From: Chloroflexota bacterium
Lineage (GTDB): Bacteria; Chloroflexota; Anaerolineae; Caldilineales; Caldilineaceae
DNA length: 17,628 bases
Assembly: GCA_003577005.1 (NCBI GenBank)
Contig: QEUW01000125.1
Span: 1-17,628 of the forward strand
Direction of reading: 5' to 3'
Part shown: positions 6,037 through 13,462 of the stretch, piece by piece
Numbering within the stretch: position 1 is the first letter of the stretch
Layout: the number at the start of each line of letters is the position of its first letter
Made by a program: the position numbers and the translations under genes
The notes under the pieces: model-generated
Database searches by the model: none
Told to the model about the DNA's origin: nothing
What the model saw: only the letters and a program-made list of their open reading frames with translations

Positions 6037-8442
6037 TCACAATATTGACATCGGATCGATATCCACCCGCCAGCCAAAGGGAATATCGATACCCCGCAGG
6101 ATCTCGGCCGGGTTGGGCGCTCGCAGCAGAATCTGCCAGCGATAAAAGCTACGGCGCCGGGCAAAGTAGGCCGGCGCCGGCCCCAAGATCGCCACCGCCT
6201 CACCAGCCAACCCCATCGTTTCGACCCGGGAGCGGAGTTGCACAGCCATCTGCTCGGCTGCCGTCTGGGCTTTGTCCTGCCGCTTGTCCCAGTAGATCAG
6301 CCGGGCGAGACGCTTGGCCGGCGGATAGCCGTGCTCAGTGCGAAAGGCGATCTCGCGGCGATAAAAGGCCGCATAATCATGTTGCGCCGCCGCCTGAATC
6401 GCATAGTGTTCGGGCCGATAACTCTGGATGACGACGCGACCGCCGCGTTCGCTGCGCCCGGCGCGGCCGGCCACCTGGGTCAACAGCTGAAACGTACGTT
6501 CGCCGCTGCGGAAGTCGGGGAGGAAGAGCCCCACGTCTGCCGCCACGACCCCTACTAACGTCACCAACGGCAGGTCCAACCCTTTGGCGATCATCTGTGT
6601 TCCTACCAGCACATCTGCCTTGTGGCCGGCAAACTGCTGCAAAATGGCGTCGTGGCTGCCTTTGCCGGTCGTGGTATCGGCATCCCAGCGGAGCAGGCGC
6701 GCACGCGGGGCGATCTGTTGGATATATTCTTCCACGCGCTGGGTGCCGGTGCCGAAAAATTTGATCCGCTTGCTCTCGCACGCCGGGCAGACCGATGGCA
6801 CCGGATAACGACGGTTGCAGCGGTGGCAGATCAACAGGTCGGCTCGTTCGTGATAGGTCAGCGGAATCTCGCAGCGGGTACACTCCTGCACATGCCCGCA
6901 GTCGCGACAGAGAATAAAGGTATTGGTGCCGCGCCGGTTGATAAAAAAGATCGCCTGCTCGCCAGCGTCGAGCGTTGCGTGCAATTCGGCCTGGAGTGTT
7001 CGGCTGAGCACACCCCGGTTGCCGGCGCGCAACTCCTGGCGCATATCCACAATTTCCACCGGTGGCATTTCGGCATAGAGCACATCGGACGCGCGAGCGG
7101 GCGTAGTAGCCGGCCGATGGCCGAGGACACGCCGCGGCATTTCCAGCAATTTCATTTCGCCACGCAACGCCGCCTGATAACTCTCGAGGCTGGGCGTGGC
7201 GCTGCCAAGGATCAACATGCTGCCAGTCAATTCGGCCAGCTTGTGCGCCACCGTCCGCGCATCATAGAAGACAGTAAAGCTGCCCCACTCCTCAGAATCT
7301 TGCTTGTACGACGACTCGTGCTCCTCGTCGAGGATGATCAGCCCCAGACGAGGCAGAGGCCCAAAGAGGGCGCTGCGCGGGCCGATGACGACATCGAACT
7401 CGCCACTGCGCACCATACGCCAGACATCGTACCGTTCACCCCGGTTGAGCGCCGAATGGATCACCGTCACGCGACCGGGGAAACGCCCGGCAAAACGAGC
7501 CACCGTCTGCGGTGTGAGGGCAATCTCCGGCACAAGCACGATGGCCTGGCGCCCTAACGAGAGCGTCTGCTCGATTGCGCGCAGATAGATTTCGGTTTTG
7601 CCGCTGCCGGTGACGCCATGCAACAGAAACTTGGGCGCCTGGTGGCCTGGTAGGTGAGGTGTACCGTTACCATCAGCCGCCAGGGCAGACCAGAAGCCCG
7701 CCTCGCGCACCTGCTGCCAGACACTCGCCTGCTCCGAAGTGAGGGCTAGAGGTCGCGTGGGTGGATAGATGCGACCTGCCAACGGGTCGCGCAACCGGAC
7801 CCGCTCGGTGAGGCGGACAAGGCCGGCGTTTTGCAGCTTGCGCAAAAGCGCCAGATCCGCCTCTACGCTGGTATAGAGGTCACTCTTCCAGAGGGGCTGA
7901 CCGGCGGCTTGCAGTGCCTCAAGGACAGCAGCATACTTCGGGCTGCGCCCCAACGTGGGCAGCCGGTCGTTCATTGTCGCTGTATCGGCAACCAGTTCGA
8001 CCTGGAGCTCTCGTTTTGCACGCACCGTGTTAGCGTGCGCTTCCTTGAGCAACAATCCGGGGGGCAAAAAGAGTTTTACGGCTTCGGAAAACGGCGCCAC
8101 ATAGGTGTCGGCAATCCAGGCGGCCAGCGCCAGTTGCGGCGGCGTTAGTACTGGGTCAGGCCGGGCCAGCCGCGCAACCGGCTTTGTCGCCACGGGCGCT
8201 TCGTCGGCCAACCGCACAACTACACCCTGCACTTCCTGGTGGCCAAAGGGCACCCAGACCAGATGACCCGGCTGCACCGCCTGTTCCAGAGCGGCAGGCA
8301 GATGATAGTGAAAGGTCTGTAGCGAGCTGGCTGGCGCCGGCTCCGCTTCAGGGCCGGCCAGTTCTACCCCTGATTCCGGCACAGCTTCGGCCCGAAAGCT
8401 ACGGCGGATCGGGACATTTACGATAATTTCGGCAAAACGCAT
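6037..8442 (-). CDS. priA: Primosomal protein N', replication restart helicase PriA
   Basis: PriA binds stalled forks and D-loops and unwinds in the 3'-5' direction to reload the replicative helicase. The 801-aa protein shows the family layout. The N-terminal 3'-DNA-end-binding domain runs from MRFAEIIVNVPI to about residue 95 and contains an acidic Ala/Pro/Glu insert near 20-40. A winged-helix region follows. Walker A GVTGSGKT is at 276-283, DEEH at 372-375 and SAT at 414-416. Eight zinc-ligand cysteines are at 512, 515, 521, 524, 539, 542, 552 and 555, all present. The helicase C-terminal motifs include GTQMIAKGLDLPLVTLVGVV and QVAGRAGR. I chose the ATG at 8440-8442 because homologous N termini begin with this strand; upstream in-frame codons run into a 7-bp repeat array. 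There is no clear SD. Confidence 0.96.
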   Translation of the reverse strand: MRFAEIIVNVPIRRSFRAEAVPESGVELAGPEAEPAPASSLQTFHYHLPAALEQAVQPGHLVWVPFGHQEVQGVVVRLADEAPVATKPVARLARPDPVLTPPQLALAAWIADTYVAPFSEAVKLFLPPGLLLKEAHANTVRAKRELQVELVADTATMNDRLPTLGRSPKYAAVLEALQAAGQPLWKSDLYTSVEADLALLRKLQNAGLVRLTERVRLRDPLAGRIYPPTRPLALTSEQASVWQQVREAGFWSALAADGNGTPHLPGHQAPKFLLHGVTGSGKTEIYLRAIEQTLSLGRQAIVLVPEIALTPQTVARFAGRFPGRVTVIHSALNRGERYDVWRMVRSGEFDVVIGPRSALFGPLPRLGLIILDEEHESSYKQDSEEWGSFTVFYDARTVAHKLAELTGSMLILGSATPSLESYQAALRGEMKLLEMPRRVLGHRPATTPARASDVLYAEMPPVEIVDMRQELRAGNRGVLSRTLQAELHATLDAGEQAIFFINRRGTNTFILCRDCGHVQECTRCEIPLTYHERADLLICHRCNRRYPVPSVCPACESKRIKFFGTGTQRVEEYIQQIAPRARLLRWDADTTTGKGSHDAILQQFAGHKADVLVGTQMIAKGLDLPLVTLVGVVAADVGLFLPDFRSGERTFQLLTQVAGRAGRSERGGRVVIQSYRPEHYAIQAAAQHDYAAFYRREIAFRTEHGYPPAKRLARLIYWDKRQDKAQTAAEQMAVQLRSRVETMGLAGEAVAILGPAPAYFARRRSFYRWQILLRAPNPAEILRGIDIPFGWRVDIDPMSIL

Positions 8443-8457
8443 GGCTCGTTTATGAGA

Positions 8458-8548
8458 GTGAAAAGTGAGGAGTGACCGGTGATCCGTGAGGGGTAGCGAA
8501 CGCTGTAGCGCTCTGTTCACCCCTCACTCCTCACGCATCACTAATCAC
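8458..8548. repeat. Heptamer repeat array between the membrane-protein gene and priA
   Basis: The 91-bp stretch is 13 units of 7 bp. The left five read GTGANNN (8458-8492: GTGAAAA, GTGAGGA, GTGACCG, GTGATCC, GTGAGGG). Three units (8493-8513) form a centre with AGCGCT-like palindromes. The right five read NNNTCAC (8514-8548), the same unit on the other strand. The whole can fold as a hairpin. The TAG of the membrane-protein gene lies inside the outermost right units. Confidence 0.8.
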
Positions 8549-9932
8549 GGGTGCCGTAGAGTGTTTCCTGGCCAACGCCAAAGAGAAAGGCCAATAGCGC
8601 CGGCAACGCAGCGGCAAGCAGGCTCTGCGCCGGGTTGATGCCGATCACGGTATAGATAAGACTCAGGAGCAGGGCGATCAGCCCACCCACGGCTGCTCCC
8701 AGCAGCGGCAGCAGCAGCCCACGCAGACCAAACTTACGGTCGATAAAACCGTGTGGCAGGTGGCTCTGGTGCTGCAAACTGACCAGCATACTGATGGCCC
8801 CTCCCAGCGCGCCGGCAAAACAGGCCGCGATGAGAGCAACCCCATGTTGCAGCGCCAATCCCTCTGGCGCCAGCCCGGCATAGAGGATCAGCGCATTTTC
8901 CAGTTGCGACCGGTAAAGTGTAGAGGCGGTCAAGACAATCACGGTCAGCAAGACCCAGGCGCTCAAATAGACCAGCAGCCGGTTGCGATAGATGCTCGAC
9001 CAGTCAATTGTCTGTTGCACCCGCTGAAAGATCGTCCGCACCTGTTGCAAATAATACTCCACCTCGGCCGACCGGGTGGCGTCGGCCTGGAGGATGGCCA
9101 GGGCCTTTTCCAACAGGTGGCGCGCCCGCTCGTTGGATTCGTGGTTGGCGGGCAGCCGCACGTCGATTTCACTTTGCAACGTAAAGATCTCGCGCTGCAC
9201 CGCCTCGACATCCGCCGTAGACATACGGGGTAAGAGATTCGACCGCTTGCCGCCAGATGCGACCGTCGCGACGGACCCGGCAAACTGGTTCGCCACCCGG
9301 CGCACCGTTGGGGTGCTCATGGTAGCAGTGGCCTCGACTGCCGGTGGTGTGGTGCGACTCTCCTCCGGCCAGAGATAGTCGCCGGCGTCGTTCGTCGCCG
9401 GTTCGGCGGGCGTTGTAGGGGGATAGTCCTGCTCTTGCTGGCGCGCCAGTTTGCGATAACGCTCCTCAGCGGATGCCACCCACGACTGACGGTCGGATGG
9501 AGATGGGGTGGGGGCTGCGGATGGCTGTTCTGGCTGTTGCGCCGGCTGGGTTCGTTCAAAGGCCGCAGCACGAACGCTTGCGCCTTCTCTTTCAGTAAGA
9601 CCAGACACGCCCGGCCCATTCATGCCGCCGACATGACCATTTTCATAAGCCCCAGCAACAGCAGGTGCCCCGGCGGCAGTATCCCAGCTGTTCTCGGAGC
9701 CGCTCGACGCAGGCGAGGGCATTGGCTGCGAGGGCCAGGCATTACGGTTCAACGGTTCGCCGGCTGCCACGTCTACGCCCCCCAACATCATCTCATCGAG
9801 CAGGATTTCCGCCCGCCAGCGCAACAATTCAGGGTCAGCGTCAGCGGGCGCTGCCCCGTTTTTGGGCATCAATGCTGGCATCTTCGCCGGCTGTTCGTCG
9901 GGCATTGGCTGCTGCGACGACTCTACAACCAT
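8541..9932 (-). CDS. Membrane protein with a long disordered N-terminal region, function unknown
   Basis: 463 aa. Residues 1-235 are low-complexity and rich in Pro, Ala, Ser, Gln and Glu, with little predicted fold apart from a short helix around DPELLRWRAEILLDEMML (33-50). Residues 238-310 are helical and charged, probably a coiled coil (DVEAVQREIFTLQSEIDVRL). Four membrane segments follow at about 319-340, 362-386, 404-430 and 435-454; the second to fourth are rich in small Ala/Gly residues. No signal peptide is seen, so the long N-terminal part is probably cytoplasmic. I chose the ATG at 9930-9932 because GGAGG lies 4 nt upstream and a candidate promoter (9970-9999) lies only about 40 nt further up. 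Reading frame upstream to 10172 crosses that promoter and an inverted repeat, and is rejected. I do not recognise the family. Confidence 0.85.
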   Translation of the reverse strand: MVVESSQQPMPDEQPAKMPALMPKNGAAPADADPELLRWRAEILLDEMMLGGVDVAAGEPLNRNAWPSQPMPSPASSGSENSWDTAAGAPAVAGAYENGHVGGMNGPGVSGLTEREGASVRAAAFERTQPAQQPEQPSAAPTPSPSDRQSWVASAEERYRKLARQQEQDYPPTTPAEPATNDAGDYLWPEESRTTPPAVEATATMSTPTVRRVANQFAGSVATVASGGKRSNLLPRMSTADVEAVQREIFTLQSEIDVRLPANHESNERARHLLEKALAILQADATRSAEVEYYLQQVRTIFQRVQQTIDWSSIYRNRLLVYLSAWVLLTVIVLTASTLYRSQLENALILYAGLAPEGLALQHGVALIAACFAGALGGAISMLVSLQHQSHLPHGFIDRKFGLRGLLLPLLGAAVGGLIALLLSLIYTVIGINPAQSLLAAALPALLAFLFGVGQETLYGTRD

Positions 9933-9969
9933 CAATCCTCCATTGCGCATACGGGATTTACCATACCTC

Positions 9970-9999
9970 ATAGTACCATCAATTGGATGATGTTGCCAA
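9970..9999 (-). promoter_or_regulatory. Candidate promoter for the membrane-protein gene
   Basis: On the minus strand TTGGCA (9994-9999) is followed after 18 nt by TACTAT (9970-9975). The -35 matches five of six consensus positions, the -10 four of six. It gives a leader of about 30 nt and supports the ATG at 9930-9932. Confidence 0.5.
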
Positions 10000-10012
10000 T
10001 ATGCCAATATCG

Positions 10013-10185
10013 GGATCGATCCGGGTGCGTCCAGGATTAGGGGCGAAGCGCGCAAGCATTCCGGGAAAGGGCCGCAAGCGCGTTGGACAACCAAAGCATC
10101 TCTGGCCCTTTCCCGGAATGCGAGTTCCAGCGGGTAGGGGCTCTTCTGCTGCCCGCCCCCAATTTCGGACACACCCGATCGATCC
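10013..10185. repeat. 173-bp imperfect inverted repeat (foldback) between divergent promoters
   Basis: The outer arms 10013-10032 and 10167-10185 are reverse complements with one mismatch and one gap (core GGATCGATC). The inner arms 10056-10073 and 10104-10121 are a perfect 18-bp pair (GCATTCCGGGAAAGGGCC) around a 30-nt loop. Between them a stretch with ATT and GGGGCG also pairs, with about 20 extra nt on the right side. No clear target duplication is visible. Confidence 0.75.
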
Positions 10186-10284
10186 TCAATGCATCGAGGG
10201 GGGATGCCTCTAATTTGACGAGTCAGACAAGCCGCGGTCTTGCCCTAGGCTCGTCCCTGGAACCGCCGAAAAATCCGCTCAGAT

Positions 10285-10314
10285 TTGACAGCCGCAAGTA
10301 AGTACACATATAAT
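10285..10314 (+). promoter_or_regulatory. Consensus sigma70 promoter for the rpmH operon
   Basis: TTGACA (10285-10290) and TATAAT (10309-10314) both match the consensus exactly, with an 18-nt spacer. Transcription should start near 10321, giving a leader of about 140 nt before rpmH. It is the strongest promoter I see in the window. Confidence 0.85.
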
Positions 10315-10460
10315 AGGCGTTTGGTACTGTTCTCACCCAAAATGAATTGAACGGTCATCGCTTAAGCGGTGTTTGCGCAATAATATAACTGGTGAGATAA
10401 GTAGCAAGATCATTGAAAAGACGAGATTTTGATCAGTAGAATAATAGAGGAGTTGCTATT

Positions 10461-10631
10461 ATGTCACCCAAACGCACGTGGCAGCCAAAAGTGCGCAAAC
10501 GGCTGCGCACCCATGGCTTTCTCAAGCGCATGAGCACGCCGGGCGGTCGCAATGTGATCAAGAGCCGCCGCCGCAAGGGGCGCGCGGTGCTTGCGGTCCG
10601 GCTTAGCATCCGCAAGTCGATCAAAGACTAG
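10461..10631 (+). CDS. rpmH: 50S ribosomal protein L34, C-terminally extended
   Basis: L34 is a small basic protein of the large ribosomal subunit. The 56-aa product has the family core [21 protein letters not shown], then [20 protein letters not shown]. Typical L34 is 44-47 aa; the extra part is the C-terminal [11 protein letters not shown]. The ATG at 10461-10463 has GAGGAG (10447-10452) 8 nt upstream. It is the first gene of the plus-strand operon and is followed by rnpA after 83 nt, the nearly universal bacterial order. Confidence 0.96.
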   Translation: MSPKRTWQPKVRKRLRTHGFLKRMSTPGGRNVIKSRRRKGRAVLAVRLSIRKSIKD

Positions 10632-10653
10632 CGCCCGTATCGTGACAACTATT

Positions 10654-10714
10654 ACGGTGACACGGTAACTGAGACGGTAACATTAAAGACGGTATTGATA
10701 AAGACGGTATTGAT
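10654..10714 (+). repeat. ACGGTA-type tandem repeats directly before rnpA
   Basis: A perfect 15-bp tandem pair (10685-10699 and 10700-10714, unit AAAGACGGTATTGAT) abuts the rnpA GTG. Three weaker copies of ACGGT(A) precede it at 10654, 10662 and 10674. The repeats occupy the place where a Shine-Dalgarno would be expected, and none is visible. Confidence 0.8.
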
Positions 10715-11164
10715 GTGAAGGCCCGCTATCGCGTTCGCGCCAATGAGCGTTTTCAGGAGATCCGGAAACAGGGGGAGGCGTATCACGATGGGTTGCTGGT
10801 CATGTGTGTGCTCGCCAATGGGCTGCCCTACAGCCGGTTTGGCTTTTCAGTAAGCAACCGGATTGGGGGCGCGGTCGTCCGGAATCGCATCAAGCGGCGC
10901 TTGCGGGAGGCGATCCGCCTACGTATGGAAGAGATCAAGCCAGGCTGGGATATTGTCTTTATTGCCAAACACCCGATTCGTAGAGCGGACTACCATCAAA
11001 TGGATGCTGCCTGCGCCCGCCTGCTTCGGCGGGCGCACTTGTTACGAAGTGAGGTTACTCGCGACGAGGAAAGCACTGGTAACGTAGAGGCTCAAGGTCG
11101 GGCCAGCCCCAATCACCCGGCGGGGAGCCATCAAGCGAGAAGCGACCGTACAGTGGGCGAGTAA
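10715..11164 (+). CDS. rnpA: Ribonuclease P protein component, with a C-terminal tail
   Basis: RnpA is the protein subunit that helps RNase P RNA bind pre-tRNA and remove 5' leaders. The 149-aa product has the family signature [20 protein letters not shown] (RNR at 56-58) and the later strand [10 protein letters not shown]. The conserved fold ends around residue 112; the remaining 37 residues ([13 protein letters not shown]...) are polar and probably disordered, making it longer than the usual 110-125 aa. The start is a GTG at 10715-10717 with no SD, preceded by the 15-bp tandem repeats. An out-of-frame ATGTGA overlaps the start. It lies between rpmH and yidD in a compact operon. Confidence 0.94.
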   Translation: MKARYRVRANERFQEIRKQGEAYHDGLLVMCVLANGLPYSRFGFSVSNRIGGAVVRNRIKRRLREAIRLRMEEIKPGWDIVFIAKHPIRRADYHQMDAACARLLRRAHLLRSEVTRDEESTGNVEAQGRASPNHPAGSHQARSDRTVGE

Positions 11165-11180
11165 GAAGGCGAGCAAGATA

Positions 11181-11414
11181 GTGCTGACCCATAAACATGT
11201 TCGTATGAACACATTTGTACTCACCGTGATCCGGTTCTATCAGCGATTTATCTCCCCGCTGTTAGGGAGCAACTGTCGCTATTATCCGTCCTGCTCGAAC
11301 TACATGTATGAAGCGGTCGCCAGATACGGGGTGGCGAGGGGCGGTTGGATGGGGGTGCGGCGCATCGCACGCTGCCATCCCTGGCATCCGGGGGGATTCG
11401 ACCCGGTGCCGTGA
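11181..11414 (+). CDS. yidD: Membrane protein insertion efficiency factor YidD
   Basis: YidD is a small protein with an amphipathic helix that is thought to assist YidC-dependent membrane insertion. The 77-aa product carries the family signature: [33 protein letters not shown] and [14 protein letters not shown], with three conserved cysteines. The protein stops right after DPVP, so the tail seen in some homologues is missing. I used the GTG at 11181, which has AGAAGG 11 nt upstream. An in-frame ATG at 11205 (69 aa) also fits the family length but has no SD. It begins 16 nt after rnpA. Confidence 0.93.
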   Translation: MLTHKHVRMNTFVLTVIRFYQRFISPLLGSNCRYYPSCSNYMYEAVARYGVARGGWMGVRRIARCHPWHPGGFDPVP

Positions 11415-11473
11415 TCCCGCTTGGATCGACATGCGCCGTTACACTACGGTTCGTCATGGCCAGATGGGAGCTA

Positions 11474-11552
11474 CAGCTCATCCGAAGAACGGTTGCGGGT
11501 CCGGTAGCTATACCTGCAAATAGGCTTGGCCGTAGGGTTTTCGGATGGGCTC
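11474..11552 (+). mobile_element. 79-bp MITE-like element, copy 1 (between yidD and yidC)
   Basis: It has imperfect 17-bp terminal inverted repeats: CAGCTCATCCGAAGAAC on the left, and a right end whose complement is GAGCCCATCCGAAAACC (13 of 17 match). The left 30 bp nearly equal the complement of the other copy's right end (15282-15311), and both copies are exactly 79 bp. TA flanks both sides (11472-11473 and 11553-11554). There is no coding capacity. The right end is 11 nt from the yidC SD. Confidence 0.7.
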
Positions 11553-11579
11553 TACGTGTCCGCAAGGAGAAATAAGCTA

Positions 11580-12599
11580 GTGAAACCATCGAAGTGGCTC
11601 TTGCTGGCCACCCTAATCATCGCCACCCTTGCCCTCTCCGGCTGTGGTGTGCCGTTCGAAGGTGTAGATGTTGCCAACACGCCGCCTGAAGGTCTGTGGC
11701 AGACTATCGCCGTCTGGCCCATCGCCAAGGCATTGATCTGGCTCAATGATACGCTTAGATCGGCGAGTGTCCCCTATCACTGGGGCTTTGCGATCATCGT
11801 CTTTACGATCCTGGTTAAGGTGGTGACCTTCCCGCTGACTTTAACCCAGATCCGCGGCATGCAGGCGCAAAAGGAATTGGCTCCCAAGATCCAGGAATTG
11901 CAAAAGAAATACGGCAAAGATCGCGAAAAACTGGCGCAGGAGCAGATGAAGCTTTACAAGGAGGCGGGCGTCAATCCGCTCAGCGGCTGTCTCCCGTTGC
12001 TGATCCAGATGCCGGTGCTCTTTGCGCTCTATGCAGCGCTGGTGGCGTTGGGTCCCTCCTTTGATAACGCCAACTTCTTCTGGATCCCCGATCTCGGTTT
12101 CCCCAAGTATACAGAGGGCCTGGGCTGGATTACGACCGCTTTTGGCCAGAGTGATTTCTATACCCTGATTGCCTATCTTGTCCTGCCGGCGCTGCTCGTC
12201 GCCACCCAGTTTATCATGCAGAAGTGGATGACCACTGCCACACCGGGGGGCAATGAAGGCCAGGCGCAGATGATGCAGCAGGTCGGGTTGATGATGACCT
12301 TTATGTTTGGTTTCTTCACCCTGACTGTACCAGCCGGTCTGACACTCTATTGGGTGACGAGTAACTTGCTCCAGATGCTCCAGCAGTGGCTGATCACCGA
12401 CCAGCGTTTTAATCTGGGTGGCGCCAAACCCGCCATTACCACGGCTGTGGAAGCGCCGGCGGCGGCTAGCCCTGTGAGTACGACCAACAACGGCGCCGAG
12501 ACCACCAGTGGCCCGGCCGCTGCCAGCGCTCCCAAGAACCGTTCCACTGGTCAAGCGCCGGCCAGACGGCGACGGGCGGCCAAGTCCAAAGGGAAATAG
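11580..12599 (+). CDS. yidC: Membrane protein insertase YidC/Oxa1/SpoIIIJ, lipoprotein form
   Basis: YidC inserts and folds membrane proteins alone or with SecYEG. The 339-aa protein is the short monoderm-like form. It has an N-terminal signal with lipobox LSGC (Cys22) and no large periplasmic domain. The Oxa1 core contains the hydrophilic-groove Arg92 in LTLTQIRGMQAQKEL, a cytoplasmic helical hairpin (about 93-128), NPLSGCLPLLIQMPVLFALY (132-151), and later membrane helices near 194-213 and 235-266. The C-terminal tail (285-339) is Ala/Thr-rich and ends very basic (RRRRAAKSKGK), suited to ribosome contact. The start is a GTG at 11580 with AAGGAG (11564-11569) 10 nt upstream. An in-frame TTG upstream would place extra residues before the signal and overlap the repeat element. 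jag follows after 5 nt. Confidence 0.95.
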   Translation: MKPSKWLLLATLIIATLALSGCGVPFEGVDVANTPPEGLWQTIAVWPIAKALIWLNDTLRSASVPYHWGFAIIVFTILVKVVTFPLTLTQIRGMQAQKELAPKIQELQKKYGKDREKLAQEQMKLYKEAGVNPLSGCLPLLIQMPVLFALYAALVALGPSFDNANFFWIPDLGFPKYTEGLGWITTAFGQSDFYTLIAYLVLPALLVATQFIMQKWMTTATPGGNEGQAQMMQQVGLMMTFMFGFFTLTVPAGLTLYWVTSNLLQMLQQWLITDQRFNLGGAKPAITTAVEAPAAASPVSTTNNGAETTSGPAAASAPKNRSTGQAPARRRRAAKSKGK

Positions 12600-12604
12600 T
12601 CTTT

Positions 12605-13462
12605 ATGGCGACGGAAAGTTACGAATTTACCGGCAAAAGCGTCGATGAGGCGATCGCTGAAGGCCTTCAAACGCTGCAACTGAGCGAGGAGCAGGTCGAA
12701 ATCGAGGTGATCAGCAAAGGCAGCCGTGGGCTCTTTGGGCTGGGCAGCGAGCCAGCCCATGTCCGTTTGCGCCCGCGCCGGCCAGCCCCCCCTTCGCCAG
12801 CAGCAGTAGCTCCCGCCCCAACGGCCCCTGCTACCGCAGCTGAAGTCACCGAAGCAGCTACGCTGCCAGCCGACACTTCCCAGCCCGCCGGCCCTGCCGA
12901 AGCTGTCGATGAAACGGCAACTGGTGAAGCTGAGCCATCCTTGCCGGCAGCGACAGGTCATGAAGTAGAGGTAAGTGACGAGCAAATCGAGTCCATTGCG
13001 GTTGACCTCCTGGCCCAGACGGTGGCGTTGATGGGTTTTTCGGCCACCGTCAAGAGCGCCTGGCGCACCGGCACCGACGAGTTGAGCGAGCACAGTGACC
13101 GCTATCTCCTGCTCGATGTGCAGGGCGCAGACCTGGGCGCCCTCATCGGCCGGCGCGGCGAAACGCTGGAAAATCTCCAGTATCTCCTGCGCCTGATGGT
13201 CAACCAGCGTCTGCGCCGCTGGCAGAACATCGTTGTCGATGTGGAAGGCTATAAGGAGCGCCGCATCAATCAGTTGCAGCAGCTTGCCCAGCGCACGGCC
13301 TCACAGGTGGCGGCTACCGGTCGCTCGGTGTCGCTCGAACCAATGCCGCCCAACGAGCGGCGGATCATCCACATTGCTTTGCGCGACCACCCGGATGTCT
13401 ACACCGAAAGCACCGGAGAGGCCGACCGGCGCAAGGTCCACATCGTCTCGAAGAACCACTGA
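12605..13462 (+). CDS. jag: Jag/KhpB RNA-binding protein
   Basis: Jag (SpoIIIJ-associated, KhpB) is an RNA-binding protein that in Gram-positive bacteria partners with KhpA and affects cell elongation and division. The 285-aa product has all three expected parts. A Jag-N domain (about 1-55) contains KGSRGLFGLGSEPAHVRL. A long Ala/Pro/Glu linker (58-120) follows. A KH domain has the GxxG loop IGRRGETLENLQYLL (181-195). The R3H domain has R252-x3-H256 in NERRIIHIALRDHPDV. It begins 5 nt after yidC, and its stop overlaps the start of the next gene (TGATG), so translation is coupled on both sides. Confidence 0.95.
   Translation: MATESYEFTGKSVDEAIAEGLQTLQLSEEQVEIEVISKGSRGLFGLGSEPAHVRLRPRRPAPPSPAAVAPAPTAPATAAEVTEAATLPADTSQPAGPAEAVDETATGEAEPSLPAATGHEVEVSDEQIESIAVDLLAQTVALMGFSATVKSAWRTGTDELSEHSDRYLLLDVQGADLGALIGRRGETLENLQYLLRLMVNQRLRRWQNIVVDVEGYKERRINQLQQLAQRTASQVAATGRSVSLEPMPPNERRIIHIALRDHPDVYTESTGEADRRKVHIVSKNH

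Larger units (their letters stand above)
9933..10460. other. Divergent intergenic region between the membrane-protein gene and rpmH
   Basis: This 528-nt region separates the all-minus left half from the all-plus right half. It holds a minus promoter (9970-9999), a 173-bp imperfect inverted repeat (10013-10185), a plus promoter (10285-10314) and an AT-rich rpmH leader of about 140 nt. No DnaA-box cluster was found on either strand, so an origin here is unproven. Confidence 0.6.

Noticed and set aside
6622..7557. 311-codon open frame on the plus strand
   Set aside because: Antisense to the helicase core of priA, with low-complexity His/Arg-rich translation and no recognisable domain.
9933..10172. 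80-codon N-terminal extension of the membrane-protein frame
   Set aside because: It crosses the candidate promoter at 9970-9999 and the right and left arms of the inverted repeat; the ATG at 9930-9932 has GGAGG upstream.
10013..10185. CRISPR-like or IS element in the divergent gap
   Set aside because: No regularly spaced direct repeats, no transposase and no target duplication; it is a single imperfect inverted repeat.
10083..10301. 72-codon plus-strand open frame before rpmH
   Set aside because: No SD, no recognisable features, and it runs across the foldback arms and into the -35 of the rpmH promoter.
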